A stretch of DNA of 44,225 nt from Candidatus Dormiibacterota bacterium (GCA_003153505.1 PLZA01000013.1:1-44225); one strand, 5' to 3'; positions 16,564 to 25,578 are shown, counted from the first letter of the stretch. Numbers and translations are program-made. The notes: generated from the sequence alone by a model not told the origin.

Positions 16564-18240
16564 TCAGAAGAGGCCGATCGGGTTTCCGTTCTGGTCGACG
16601 TCGACGTGCTCCGCCGCCGGGTGCGTGGGCAGGCCGGGCATGGTCGTCACGTCACCTGCCAGCGCATACACGAACCCCGCACCCGCGGACACGTGCACGT
16701 CGTGGATCGGTAGCATGTACCCGGAGGGAGCCCCGACCAGCGCGGGATCGTGTGACAGTGAGAGATGCGTCTTGGCGATGCATATGGGCAGGCGCCCGTA
16801 TCCGTCGCGCTCACAGCGCTCCAGCGCCCCGCGTGCCGTCGGCGCAAACTCCACGCCGGCGGCGCCGTACATCTCGCGCGCGACCGTCACGATCTTCTGC
16901 TCAAGCGGCATGGAGTCGGGGTAGAGGAAGGTGAAGCCACCGCGCTGATCGGCTGCGTCGAGCACCGCCTCGGCGAGTTCCGCCGCGCCGGCGCCACCGT
17001 CCGCATACGACGTGCTGACCACCGCATGCGCTCGCATCGCGGTGGAAACCTCGGCGACCGCGGCGACCTCCGACGGATGGTCGGCGGGCATAGCGTTGAT
17101 CGCGATCACCGCGGGAATGCCGTGGCGGCGCACGTTATCGACCTGGCGCTCGAGATTGACGGCGCCGGCGACCACATCCTCGGGGTGCTCCTCGCCAAGC
17201 TCTGCGGGAAGCCCATGCCCGGAGGCGACGTGGTACTTGCCCGAGTGCACCTTGAGCGCGCGCACGGTGGCAACGATCACCGCGGCGTCGGGGCGAAGAC
17301 CGCTGACGCGACACTTGATGTTGAAGAAACGCTCGGCTCCCATGTCCGCCCCGAAACCCGCTTCGGTGACCACCACGTCCGCGCCGTGAATCGCGAACCG
17401 GTCGGCGATGACCGACGAATTCCCGTGTGCGATGTTGCCGAACGGCCCGGCGTGCACGAGCACCGGCGTTCCCTCAGCCGTTTGCACGAGGTTCGGTTTC
17501 ACTGCGTCGCGCATGATCACCGCCATCGCCCCCGCGGCGCGCAGGCTTTCAGCCGTGACAGGCTCTCCGTCAAGTGTGGTACCGACAACGATGCGACCGA
17601 GGCGCTCGCGAAGATCCTGCAGTGAGCTGCAGAGCGCCAGGATCGCCATCACCTCAGAGGCCGCGGTGATCTCGAAACCCGCCTGCCGGGGAATGCCGTC
17701 CTCGTGCCCCCCGAGGCCGATCACGATGTTGCGGAGCGCGCGGTCGTCGATGTCGAGCACGCGCGGCCACGTAACGCTGCTCGCATCGATGCCGAGCGGG
17801 TTGCCGTGAAAGAGATGATTGTCGAACATCGCGGCGAGCAGGTTGTGCGCCGACGTTACCGCATGCATGTCGCCGGTGAGCTGCAGGAGCACGCGGTCGA
17901 AGGGGACGAGACGGCTCCGGCCGCCACCAGCGCCACCACCCTTTACCCCGAACGTCGGTCCCATCGAGCTCTGGCGCAGCGTCACCACGGCGCGGCGGCC
18001 AATATGGCGCAGCCCGTCGCCCAGGCCGATCGCGGTCACCGTCTTGCCCTCACCGAACGGTGTGGGGGTCACCGCGGTCATGAGCACGTACTTCGCGAGC
18101 TGGTGCGCCTGGAGCGCGTCAGCGGCCTCGAGCTTGATCTTGGCGACGCCGTCGCCGTAGGGCTCGAGCATCGCTGCGGGAACACCCATATCGGCTGCCA
18201 GCGCGGCCGGCTGCCGCATTTCCGTGACTGCAGTGGTCAT
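16564..18240 (-). CDS. fhs: Formate-tetrahydrofolate ligase
   Basis: 558 residues, the family's usual length. It makes 10-formyl-THF from formate, ATP and THF, in the cytoplasm. Recognisable blocks: TPTPFGEGKTVTAIGLGDGL (P-loop), SSMGPTFGVKGGGAGGG, HNLLAAMFDNHLFHGN, RQAGFEITAASEVMAIL, ENxVxT-like GPFGNIAHGNSSVIAD, and EAGFGADMGAERFFNIKCR. The C-terminus ends DVTTMPGLPTHPAAEHVDVD...GLF, normal for the enzyme. Start ATG 18240 has AGGAG eleven bases upstream. The box GAGGCGAACGTCAC lies 52 bp upstream. Alone on its strand; it could serve formate assimilation or C1 supply for purines under the stress programme. Confidence 0.95.
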   Translation of the reverse strand: MTTAVTEMRQPAALAADMGVPAAMLEPYGDGVAKIKLEAADALQAHQLAKYVLMTAVTPTPFGEGKTVTAIGLGDGLRHIGRRAVVTLRQSSMGPTFGVKGGGAGGGRSRLVPFDRVLLQLTGDMHAVTSAHNLLAAMFDNHLFHGNPLGIDASSVTWPRVLDIDDRALRNIVIGLGGHEDGIPRQAGFEITAASEVMAILALCSSLQDLRERLGRIVVGTTLDGEPVTAESLRAAGAMAVIMRDAVKPNLVQTAEGTPVLVHAGPFGNIAHGNSSVIADRFAIHGADVVVTEAGFGADMGAERFFNIKCRVSGLRPDAAVIVATVRALKVHSGKYHVASGHGLPAELGEEHPEDVVAGAVNLERQVDNVRRHGIPAVIAINAMPADHPSEVAAVAEVSTAMRAHAVVSTSYADGGAGAAELAEAVLDAADQRGGFTFLYPDSMPLEQKIVTVAREMYGAAGVEFAPTARGALERCERDGYGRLPICIAKTHLSLSHDPALVGAPSGYMLPIHDVHVSAGAGFVYALAGDVTTMPGLPTHPAAEHVDVDQNGNPIGLF

Positions 18241-18292
18241 GAAAGACTGTTCTCCTGCAATCCATGCTCGCAACGGGAGGGCGATTGGGATA

Positions 18293-18306
18293 GAGGCGAA
18301 CGTCAC
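18293..18306. promoter_or_regulatory. Stress-box variant GAGGCGAACGTCAC
   Basis: Same 5-4-5 layout, with the GAGGC/GTCAC variant also seen at 24011 and 25515. It is 52 bp upstream of fhs. Confidence 0.5.
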
Positions 18307-18419
18307 GGCTATCGACGCGGTAATTGCAGGCGGCATGGAGATCACAGTCGTGGCGCTGCGAGTTCCCCGCACTCATCACCGTCTGCAGCACAGCGCTCGC
18401 CTGGCCGGCCATGCTGCCC

Positions 18420-18710
18420 GCGCTCTCCCAGGAAGCCCTCGATACGTGCCTCAATGCCACCCGCTTGAAGGCCCAGGCCGCTCTCGACGCGGCTTCAGCG
18501 CAACTGCCCGAAGGCCTCTCGGCGAGCGCCGTGAGCACTGCGGCCGCGCCGGCCGACACCACCCTCGACCAAGCCGGGACCGGCGGTCACGACCTCACCG
18601 TCGTCGGCTCTCGCGACCGCGGTGACGTCGCCTCCATCCTGCTCGGTGGCGTCAGCCACACCGTGGTGCACCACAGCCGTCTCCCCGTGCTCGTCGTGCA
18701 CCTCCCCGAT
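18420..18710 (+). pseudogene. Universal stress protein C-terminal fragment
   Basis: The plus-strand frame reads LKAQAALDAASAQLPEGLS, then GHDLTVVGSRDRGDVASIL, then LGGVSHTVVHHSRLPVLVVH. This is the second half of a UspA domain with its VGSRGRG-like nucleotide loop. The N-terminal beta strand (normally VVGVDGS) and first helix are missing, and the sequence before 18400 is not Usp-like. The frame continues after the domain to 18944 across an opposite-strand gene, which is unlikely to be coding. A relic of another stress gene, in line with the intact uspA at 7289. Confidence 0.6.
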
Positions 18711-18739
18711 GTGGACCATCGCAGAGGTGAGCTGCCGTC

Positions 18740-19486
18740 TCACCCCTCGCGAGCCCGAAGCGGTTCGGGGCCGCCGGTCGTCCCAGCCTGCGTCCGTCGG
18801 CGGCGACGCCGCTCCGGCCAGAAGGGCAGGTCGAGGATGACGAAGATGATCAGGGCCAGAGCTGCGGCCGCCACGATGTACACGGGCCACGGCCCGAAGA
18901 CGGTGAGCAGGCTGCCTTCGGCGGGGGAGCGGAGAAAGTTGTAGTTCCCGCCGGTGACAGCGTCAATGATGCCGGTGGCGGCCATGTAGGCGGCGGTGAT
19001 CGTATAGACCCGGCGGACCGCGCCGGGCCGGGGATGGACCCCGCGTGCAACGACGAGGACCAGCGCGCCGATGATGACGCCGAGGTGGCCGCCGTAGAAC
19101 TCCAGCCAGCCATAGGAGGGGAAGGAGACATCCTGGTTGGGGGTGATGACTGCCTGCGTCGCGCCCGCGATCGCCCAGAACCAGCTGATCTCGACGAGTT
19201 GCGGCGAGGGCCAGATCAAGGCCGCGCCGACGACGAACTCGGCGATGTCACAGAGATAGAGGGGGAGAGACGCGGAGACCGACCAGGCTCCGCCTGCAAC
19301 TACAACGCCCTGGTAGACGATGGCGTTGACGATCAAGAAGGCGCCCAGGAGCACGCACAAGCCAGTGACCACAGACTGTGGAAGGAGGCGGGCGAGTGGA
19401 ACGATCACGAGTGCCGCGATCACCAGCGTCACCATGGCGATGACATGCCCGGCGTGGCCGAAGACGTCCATCTCGGCAATATTCAC
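18740..19486 (-). CDS. TIGR02206/YwaF-like integral membrane protein
   Basis: About 248 residues with six to seven transmembrane segments. The family hallmarks are clear: FGHAGHVIAM at the start, LPLYLCDIAEFVVGAALIW, EISWFWAIAGATQAVITP, WLEFYGGHLGVII, GGNYNFLRSPAEGSLL and GPWPVYIVAA near the end. Function unknown in the family. Start GTG 19486 was preferred over ATG 19528: GGAG lies close upstream, and the palindromic box at 19537 then sits 50 bp away, as at other genes. ATG 19471 is also possible. It is divergent from the CheR-type gene, sharing a 117-bp intergenic region. Confidence 0.85.
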   Translation of the reverse strand: MNIAEMDVFGHAGHVIAMVTLVIAALVIVPLARLLPQSVVTGLCVLLGAFLIVNAIVYQGVVVAGGAWSVSASLPLYLCDIAEFVVGAALIWPSPQLVEISWFWAIAGATQAVITPNQDVSFPSYGWLEFYGGHLGVIIGALVLVVARGVHPRPGAVRRVYTITAAYMAATGIIDAVTGGNYNFLRSPAEGSLLTVFGPWPVYIVAAAALALIIFVILDLPFWPERRRRRRTQAGTTGGPEPLRAREG

Positions 19487-19536
19487 CCACTCCGTCCGCT
19501 CTTGCTGTGCACTGAGACTGCGCCGCATAGCCTGGG

Positions 19537-19550
19537 CAGGCGGACGTCGC
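19537..19550. promoter_or_regulatory. Weak stress-box CAGGCGGACGTCGC between divergent genes
   Basis: Three differences from GAGGCGAACGTCAC, but centred in the divergent region: 50 bp from the YwaF-like start and 53 bp from the CheR-type start. The position argues for a shared operator more than the sequence does. Confidence 0.35.
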
Positions 19551-19603
19551 GGATGCCTGGGTGCCGACAGCGGCTCCGTGGTCTGGCGAGGCTCTGAGAT
19601 GAC

Positions 19604-20479
19604 ATGACACGAACGTCGGGTCTCATAGGCGGATGGACCGACAACGTAGCGGAGCACCGCGGTGGTGGCTCAGCGCAGTGCGTGGAGTTCCTTCGCTGGG
19701 CGCTCCCACATCTGCGCCTCCGCTGGTCAGGGTTTCGCAAGGTCCGCCGTCAGGTGTGGAGGAGAGTACGACGGCGCGCTGCCGCCCTGGGCCTCGGCGA
19801 CCTCTTCGCTTATCGCGCATATCTCGAGCGACACCGGGAGGAGTGGGCGGCGCTCGACGTGCTGACCCACATCACGATCTCGAGCTTCTACCGGGACCGC
19901 GCCGTCTTCGACTTCCTCCAGCGCGAGGTGCTGCCGTCACTCGCCATGCGCGCCCTGATGGGGGGACGGACCAGCTTCGAGGTGTGGAGCGCGGCCTGCG
20001 CATCGGGCGAGGAACCCTACACGTTGTCGATCATGTGGCGGCTCGCGCTCCGGACGCGCTATCCAAACCCTCCACTGCATGTGCTGGCAACCGACGTCGA
20101 GCCGGCTGCGCTGGTGCGGGCGCGCGAGGCCTGCTACGCACCGGGGAGTGTGCGCCAACTGCCCGATAGCTGGAGGTCGCTCGCGTTCGACGAGCGTGCC
20201 GGCCAGCTGTGTCTGCGACCATCGCTCCGCCGCTGCGTTGAGATTGCGCAGCACGATGTCCGCACCGCTGTCATCGGCGGTCCCTACGACCTCGTGCTGT
20301 GCCGCAACCCGGTGTTCACGTACTTCGAGGAGTCTCTGCAACGAGAGGTGCTCGCTCGCTTTGCCGGGGGCAATGCAACCTGGGGCTGCGCTGGTGCTCG
20401 GCCGCCACGAGTCCATACCGGAGGGAGGGCGCATAGTCAGTCCGTGGCGGTTTCGCCCGACGTGTATCGCCGCGAGTGA
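19604..20479 (+). CDS. CheR-type SAM methyltransferase, frameshifted near its 3' end
   Basis: 291 residues as read. CVEFLRWALPHLRLRWSGFRKVRRQVWRR and ITISSFYRDRAVFDFL match the CheR N-terminal helical part; VWSAACASGEEPYTLSI is the SAM-binding motif; HVLATDVEP and YDLVLCRNPVFTYFEESLQ follow. After ARFAGG the in-frame sequence degrades, while the next frame gives GAMQPGAALVLGRHESIPEGG. The original frame then returns for SPDVYRRE and the stop. Two compensating slips, the first in a run of five G, are therefore likely, either real or sequence errors. No chemotaxis genes accompany it, so it may methylate another target. Divergent from the YwaF-like gene. Confidence 0.8.
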   Translation: MTRTSGLIGGWTDNVAEHRGGGSAQCVEFLRWALPHLRLRWSGFRKVRRQVWRRVRRRAAALGLGDLFAYRAYLERHREEWAALDVLTHITISSFYRDRAVFDFLQREVLPSLAMRALMGGRTSFEVWSAACASGEEPYTLSIMWRLALRTRYPNPPLHVLATDVEPAALVRAREACYAPGSVRQLPDSWRSLAFDERAGQLCLRPSLRRCVEIAQHDVRTAVIGGPYDLVLCRNPVFTYFEESLQREVLARFAGGNATWGCAGARPPRVHTGGRAHSQSVAVSPDVYRRE

Positions 20480-21222
20480 TCCCTGCGGCGCTGGTGGGAG
20501 TGCGAAGCCTGCCCCAGATCCGGGCCCGAGCATTTGCGGAGCTGTGATGGCTCTCAGACCCCCCCAAGGCCCTGGCTCGAGCTGAGCGAGCCGCCGTGCG
20601 TGCGCGCCTCAGGGGCTCCGGTGTGCGGACACGGAAGGTGCAGGCCACAAGGCTGGGTTGATCCGGGGCTGCCGCCGACACCGGCGTCGGCATCGACGGC
20701 CACTCCTCTGGTGACCCTGTCGCCGGCCCCGGCAGCACCCGCGACAGTAGCGTAGGTCCAAGAATGCGGCTCAACCTAAAGCCAGGGCACCCATCGGCCT
20801 CTCAGCTTTCTCAGCGGTTGATTCCCACCGCGGCCGGTGGCACTCTCAAGCTCTTTCGCCGGTCCCGGCGCCGCCGGGCTGGTCGATCCTGTTCGCATGC
20901 CAGAGCATCGGCGAAGCGACTGAGAGCCGCCGATGTTATGCCGCCGGGACGACGCAACAGTCAGCGCCGTTACGTGTGGAAATGCGACGGACACATAACT
21001 CACGCAAGGCAGGTACAGGCTATTGGCGGTCGCGGTGCAACAAGCCGGTAGTCGCAGGCTGACCATCGCCACCAGTCCCTCGGGTGAATGATCGAGCGGT
21101 CGACTGAATGGGTAGCACGGGGCCATCCGCCAACGTGACAGATCTGCGAAGGTTCCCGTTCCAGCTTCTCGGACCGATCCAGCGCCAGTGAGCAATTGTG
21201 TTCGAGAAGAAGGAGCAATGAC
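20480..21222. other. Long gap without a supported gene
   Basis: About 740 bp. Both strands contain open frames, but none has a family signature, ribosome site or consistent codon use. A box-like but imperfect sequence (CTGCGAAGGTTCCC, about 21144-21157) lies about 65 bp before the cold-shock gene. The rest may be decayed DNA. Confidence 0.35.
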
Positions 21223-21409
21223 GTGAACAGAGGCACCATCAAGAAGCTCGTGTCGGAGCGGGTTCGGCTTCATCGCCGCCCCCGATGGCACGGACTACTT
21301 CTTCCACCGTAGTGGCGTCGAGGAGTTCGACAGCCTCCGCGGCGGCGAGAAGGTTACCTTTGAGGTCGAGCAGAGCCAGAAGGGCCTCGGGCAATTGGAG
21401 TCCGCTTGA
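21223..21409 (+). pseudogene. Cold-shock protein (CspA family), one-base frameshift
   Basis: GTG 21223 is preceded by AGGAG. It starts VNRGTIKKLVSER; removing one G from the GGG at about 21259 restores FGFIAAPDGTDYFFHRSGV, then EEFDSLRGGEKVTFEVEQ to the stop at 21407-21409. GFGFI and FFH are the RNP1/RNP2 RNA-binding motifs. Corrected length is about 61 residues, slightly short for the family. The extra G lies in a homopolymer, so a sequencing error is as likely as a mutation. RNA chaperone in growth arrest and cold. A terminator hairpin follows at once. Confidence 0.85.
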
Positions 21410-21418
21410 GCTGAGGTT

Positions 21419-21459
21419 AGGGAGCCTCGCGCCGACGAAGCGCGAGGCGTCTCCCTTTG
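21419..21459 (+). terminator. Intrinsic-type terminator after csp
   Basis: AGGGAG-CCTCGCGC, loop CGACGAA, GCGCGAGG-CGT-CTCCCT, followed by TTT. An 8-bp perfect GC core with a further paired base segment, starting 10 bp beyond the cold-shock stop. Confidence 0.7.
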
Positions 21460-21713
21460 AGTGGACACTCGCTCCCGGACAACCGCGGTACGTTCACCCC
21501 CTCTACGTGAGGCGCCCGACCCGACGTGGATGCGAACCCGCGCGTGGACGGCGGCCGCCGCTTCTGAATGAGGGTGGTCCTCGTCGGCACACATCCGCTA
21601 CGTGCCCTCCGTGTCAGCGAACGCGTTTCAACAAATTGCAACGGGCCGCGACGAGAGCTGGTTGGGCTCGTGGTCAACAGCAGCCTTGACCAGGCACGTC
21701 AGGAATGTGACCC

Positions 21714-22238
21714 TCAGGTGCTGCCACGGTGGGCGCCGCGCTCGAGGATCCCACGGATGTAAGCGGCCTGTCCGGCATGCTGGAGATCGTCCGCGACAAC
21801 GCTGACGAGCCGTATACCCAGAGTCACGGGCGGGTCCCAACGCGTGTCCACGACGCGCTCCATAGCAGCCTCGGTCAGTTGCCGCACGAACTCGAGTGTC
21901 CTATCGCACACGGCGTCGTGGTACTCGCGGAGCATGGTGGGAGTGCTGGTGACAACCGCAACCTGCTGGGCGGTGTGGCCGTACCCGGTGTCCGATACAT
22001 CGAGCGGCAGGTCGAAACGCCCTGCCCAGCCCGCCGACGTCCATACCTGCTCCGTCTCTGCCACTGCCGCGACATGGTCGTCTTGGATGCGGGTCAGGTG
22101 CCAAAGCAGCCACCCGATCGAGTTCGCTTCAGGGTCAAGACGCACGCCGACGTGATCAGGCTTCAGGCCATCGACCACTCGGTGCACGATGTCACGGATC
22201 CGCCCGAACGAATCGTCCAGCACATCAGCGCCCGTCAT
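21714..22238 (-). CDS. DinB/DUF664-family four-helix protein
   Basis: 174 residues. The metal-binding pattern of DinB-like proteins is visible: GWLLWHLTRIQDDHVAAVAE early (the His of WHL), and DDLQHAGQAAYIRGILE near the C-terminus (His of QHAGQ). These resemble mycothiol- or bacillithiol-dependent transferases (MshD/DUF664 group), which use a histidine triad around a divalent metal. The substrate cannot be told. Start ATG 22238 (MTGADVLDDSFGRIRDIVHRV). It follows the slipin gene on the same strand with a 41-bp gap and may share its transcript. Confidence 0.88.
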   Translation of the reverse strand: MTGADVLDDSFGRIRDIVHRVVDGLKPDHVGVRLDPEANSIGWLLWHLTRIQDDHVAAVAETEQVWTSAGWAGRFDLPLDVSDTGYGHTAQQVAVVTSTPTMLREYHDAVCDRTLEFVRQLTEAAMERVVDTRWDPPVTLGIRLVSVVADDLQHAGQAAYIRGILERGAHRGST

Positions 22239-22279
22239 GGCACAGCCCGCTGGGTCATGCCTTCATGAGTGGCGACGCT

Positions 22280-23122
22280 TCAACGCGGTGACCGCTCGCC
22301 GTTCGCGACAGCTCCGCTCGGCGTGTCGGCGCGCGATGTTGGCCCCCTTGCCGCCGTCGCTTCATGGTCGAGGAATCCGATGACGTCATCGATGGTGTTC
22401 ATCAGCGGGGCGGGGAAGATGACGGTTGTGTTCTTGTCGACACCGAGTTCGACCAGCGTCTGCAGCGTGCGCAGCTGGAGAGCGATGGGATGGGCCATCA
22501 TGACGTCGGACGCCGCTGCCAGCTGATCTGCTGCCAGCGCCTCGCCTTCCGCAGCGATGATCTTGGCGCGCTTCTCGCGCTCTGCCTCAGCCTGCTTAGC
22601 CATGGCTCGCTTCATGGCCTCGGGAAGCTGGATGTCCTTGAGCTCGACGAGGGTGACGACAACACCCCAGTCCTCGGTGATGACGTCGAGGATGCCGCGG
22701 ATGTTCTGGTTGATCTTGTCCGTCTCCGTCAGGATCTCGTCGAGCGTGTGCTGACCCACGACCTTGCGCAGCGTGGTCTGCGCGATCTGCTGGATGGCGG
22801 CGGCGACGTCCTCGATGGCGACTACGGATTTCACCGCATCGACGACGCGGAAGTACGCCACGGCGGCCACGCCGATGCTGACGTTGTCGCGGGTGATGAT
22901 GCCCTGCGACTGGATCGGCATGGTCACGATGCGCAGCGAGACGTGCCGCAGCTGGTCGACGACCGGGATGATGGGACGCAGACCCGGTTGGCGCACCGCG
23001 ATCACTTTGCCGAGACGGAACTGAACACCCAGCTGGTACTGCTGCACCAAGCGGAGCGAGAACAAGCCAACGACGAGCGCGACACACGCAACGGTCACGA
23101 CCGCGATCATGAGTGCGGCCAC
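22280..23122 (-). CDS. Slipin (SPFH/Band 7, stomatin-like)
   Basis: 280 residues. An N-terminal membrane hairpin or anchor (LMIAVVTVACVALVVGLFSL) precedes the SPFH domain (YQLGVQFRLGKVIAVRQPGL, VSLRIVTMPIQSQGIITRDNVSI, FRVVDAVKSVVAIEDVAAAI, LRKVVGQHTLDEIL). A coiled-coil follows (MAKQAEAEREKRAKIIAAEG). Ends with a TLVELGVDKNTTVIFPAPL motif common to prokaryotic slipins. Such proteins build membrane microdomains and often pair with NfeD proteases, absent here. Start GTG 23122 has GGAGG seven bases upstream. The box GGGCCGAACGTCCC lies 66 bp upstream. Confidence 0.93.
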   Translation of the reverse strand: MAALMIAVVTVACVALVVGLFSLRLVQQYQLGVQFRLGKVIAVRQPGLRPIIPVVDQLRHVSLRIVTMPIQSQGIITRDNVSIGVAAVAYFRVVDAVKSVVAIEDVAAAIQQIAQTTLRKVVGQHTLDEILTETDKINQNIRGILDVITEDWGVVVTLVELKDIQLPEAMKRAMAKQAEAEREKRAKIIAAEGEALAADQLAAASDVMMAHPIALQLRTLQTLVELGVDKNTTVIFPAPLMNTIDDVIGFLDHEATAARGPTSRADTPSGAVANGERSPR

Positions 23123-23188
23123 GATGCACCTCCAGTGGGCGCCAGCTGGCGCTCAACTCCAGCGTAGGCCTCCGCGTAGCGGCCGCCA

Positions 23189-23202
23189 GGGCCGAACGTC
23201 CC
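23189..23202. promoter_or_regulatory. Stress-box palindrome GGGCCGAACGTCCC
   Basis: The best overall match to the consensus, 66 bp upstream of slipin. Left half GGGCC, right half GTCCC, spacer GAAC. Confidence 0.65.
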
Positions 23203-23457
23203 GGAAACCAAGGCCTGAATGGCGCGAGGAGATCGGCGCAACTACCAAAAAGCCCCACATCTTTCGGTGTGGAGCCTCTCAAGTACGGGAGGCGGTGCCC
23301 TTCGGTGGCCCTCAGGCTCGACCCTCGTCCGGACCGATGGGCCACCACCGATCCGGGCCGCCCACCCGCCGTCTCTGACGAGTAGACCCGCAACCCACGA
23401 TTCTACGCGCGGTCGAGTCCGTTTACAACGGGTCGTGCCGGCCGAGCTGACCGCCGG

Positions 23458-23910
23458 TCAGTTCCGTGAGCCACACTCGCGGGTTGAAACCCGGGTGCGC
23501 GTCGATGCGGCGTGCCACCGTTGAGTCTGCCCCGGCACAGATGAGCGCGCGCGGCGACGAGCGACGTCATCGGTGGAAGCCGCGAACGCCGACGAGGCGC
23601 ACGAATCGGGGTGATGCCCGCGGTCGCCAGGTTGGCGCGGGCGGCCGCTGCCAGGTCCGCCCACCGCTCGATGCTCCAGACGTATCGTGCCAGGCGAGCC
23701 AGCAGCGCCGTCTGGTACCCGTACCCGGTGCCCACCTCGAGGAAGGTCTCGCGGCCTGTGAGTGCGAGAGCCTTGAGCATCGCAGCCAAGCGAGGGCTGG
23801 GTCGTGACCTGCTCATCACAGATTGCCACCGGAGCGTCGAGCTCAGCGGTGGATGCGTCCTCCGCCGGCACGAACAGCGCGCGGGGCACACGACGCATGG
23901 CCCGCAGCAT
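23458..23910 (-). pseudogene. Protein-L-isoaspartate methyltransferase, frameshifted remnant
   Basis: Starts MLRAMRRVPRALFVPAEDAS, typical of Pcm (RVPREFFVP), up to AICDEQVTTQPSL. The next frame then gives SPRLAAMLKALALTGRETFLEVGTGYGYQTA and LLARLARYVWSIERWADLA (the SAM-binding EVGTGSGY). After about 23620 similarity is lost in all frames, so the C-terminal third is gone or scrambled. Pcm repairs isoaspartyl damage in ageing proteins, a fit for a dormancy island. Non-functional as read. Confidence 0.8.
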
Positions 23911-24010
23911 CGCACGTCCACCGTCATCAAGATCGACGACCGCATCGGCGTGGACTGGGAGAGATGGAGCGCAAGGTCAGCGCCGTCCAGCTGCTGATGT
24001 GACAGTCTCG

Positions 24011-24024
24011 GAGGCGAAGGTCAC
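24011..24024. promoter_or_regulatory. Stress-box variant GAGGCGAAGGTCAC
   Basis: Identical 14-mer to the one at 25515, 86 bp upstream of the phosphoribosyltransferase-hydrolase start. Confidence 0.55.
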
Positions 24025-24110
24025 ACGGGAACACGACCTCTGGCCCTGGTCCGACGGCGCGGCAGGTGCCTTGATGGGGCTCATCGACCCGTGAGGTTGC
24101 GGAGGCACAG

Positions 24111-25472
24111 ATGATGCGCTGGATAGCTGATGATCAGGCGCTGGGGTTCGTGGATCGTGGCGACGCCGGACGCCGTCTGGCGGAGCGCATCGTGCAGCTG
24201 GGCGTCACGGATGCGGTGGTGCTGGGGTTGCCCCGGGGCGGCGTGCCCGTCGCCTTCGAGGTGGCGCGAGCGCTGCGTGCTCCGCTCGATGTCGTCGTCG
24301 TGCGCAAGCTCGGCGTGCCCTTCCAGCCGGAGCTGGCCATGGGAGCCATCGGTGAGGGTGGGGTGCGGGTCATCGAGCCGCGAGTCGTCGTCGAGACCGG
24401 CGTGAGCGCCAGCGAGGTGGCCGCGGTCGAGGCGAGCGAGCGAGCCGAGCTGGAGCGCCGCGTGCGCCGGTACCGGGATGGCCGCTTGCGTGTCGACCTG
24501 CACGGGCGGACGGCCATCGTGGTCGATGACGGGATCGCCACCGGCTCGACCGCCAGGGCCGCGTGTCAGGTGGTGCGAGCCCAGGGCGCGTCGCGGGTGA
24601 TCCTGGCGGTGCCGGTGGGACCGCGCGATTCGATCGCGCGGCTCCGCGATGTCGCCGACGTTGTGGTCTGCCTGGAAACCCCTGCCTGGTTCTTCGCCAT
24701 CGGCCAGTTCTACGAGAACTTCTCCCAGCTGTCCGACGAGGACGTCGTCGAGCTCCTGGCGCAGGCAACCACCGCGCCCGGTGCAGCGCCGGCTCCCGCC
24801 CCAGCCGCAGCGGCCGACCCACCCAGCGAGGACGTGGTCGTGCCGGTCGGGCAGATCCAGCTCGAAGGCACCCTCACGCTGCCCAAGAACGCCGCCTGCG
24901 TGGTCGTCTTCGCGCATGGCAGTAGCAGCAGCCGCCACAGTCCCCGGAATCGCTTCGTCGCCTCGGAGCTCCAGGAGGCAGGGCTGGGCACGCTGCTCTT
25001 CGACCTGCTCACCCCCGCCGAGGAGCTGAGCCGCGCCAACGTGTTCGACATCGAGTTGCTGGGCCGCAGGCTCGTCGAAGTCACCGCCTGGCTGCGGGCG
25101 CAGCCTGCAGCACACGGCATGGCCATTGCATACTTTGGGGCCAGTACCGGCGCGGCCGCCACACTCTGGGCCGCAGCCGAGCAGGCCGTCGACGTGGCGG
25201 CGATCGTGTCCCGCGGCGGACGCCCTGACCTTGTGGGGTCACGCCTGGCGAAGGTGCGCGCCCCCACGCTGCTGATCGTGGGCGGCCACGACCGCATCGT
25301 GCTCGAACTCAACCGCGAGGCACGGGCCAGACTCGTGTGCGAGAGCCAGCTCGCGGTGGTCGCCGGCGCCACCCACCTCTTCGAGGAACCGGGGGCATTG
25401 GAGGAGGTCGCGCAGCTCGCACGTGACTGGTTCGTCGCGCATCTGGCCCGAGCACCGCGGGCTGCAGCATGA
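24111..25472 (+). CDS. Phosphoribosyltransferase-alpha/beta hydrolase fusion
   Basis: 453 residues, two domains. Residues 1-220 are a type I phosphoribosyltransferase: VVLGLPRGGVPVAFEVA, VRKLGVPFQPELAMGAI, and the PRPP loop AIVVDDGIATGSTARAA. An Ala/Pro linker (APGAAPAPAPAAAADPP) leads to an alpha/beta hydrolase (dienelactone-hydrolase type, 245-450): HGSSSSRHSPRNR, nucleophile in FGASTGAA (GxSxG), acid in VGGHDRIV, His in GATHLFEEPG. The triad is complete. The same fusion occurs as Rv0571c, a DosR regulon gene beside nrdZ and pncB2. Substrates of neither domain are established. GGAGG lies five bases before ATG 24111. Confidence 0.92.
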   Translation: MMRWIADDQALGFVDRGDAGRRLAERIVQLGVTDAVVLGLPRGGVPVAFEVARALRAPLDVVVVRKLGVPFQPELAMGAIGEGGVRVIEPRVVVETGVSASEVAAVEASERAELERRVRRYRDGRLRVDLHGRTAIVVDDGIATGSTARAACQVVRAQGASRVILAVPVGPRDSIARLRDVADVVVCLETPAWFFAIGQFYENFSQLSDEDVVELLAQATTAPGAAPAPAPAAAADPPSEDVVVPVGQIQLEGTLTLPKNAACVVVFAHGSSSSRHSPRNRFVASELQEAGLGTLLFDLLTPAEELSRANVFDIELLGRRLVEVTAWLRAQPAAHGMAIAYFGASTGAAATLWAAAEQAVDVAAIVSRGGRPDLVGSRLAKVRAPTLLIVGGHDRIVLELNREARARLVCESQLAVVAGATHLFEEPGALEEVAQLARDWFVAHLARAPRAAA

Positions 25473-25514
25473 TGCTCCCTCGGGGCTGTGCCCCGAGCAT
25501 GGTGAGAGTGATCC

Positions 25515-25528
25515 GAGGCGAAGGTCAC
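25515..25528. promoter_or_regulatory. Stress-box variant GAGGCGAAGGTCAC
   Basis: Identical to the 24011 site. It is 50 bp upstream of ATG 25579 of the CBS-BON gene, which supports that start. Confidence 0.55.
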
Positions 25529-25578
25529 GGATTTGGCGACATCCGGCACTTGCGGACCAGCGTCCGGTGCCGTACTCC

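Noticed and set aside
24081..25115. Minus-strand frame of 344 codons
   Set aside because: Antisense to the phosphoribosyltransferase-hydrolase fusion; its His/Gly-rich composition is typical of a shadow frame.
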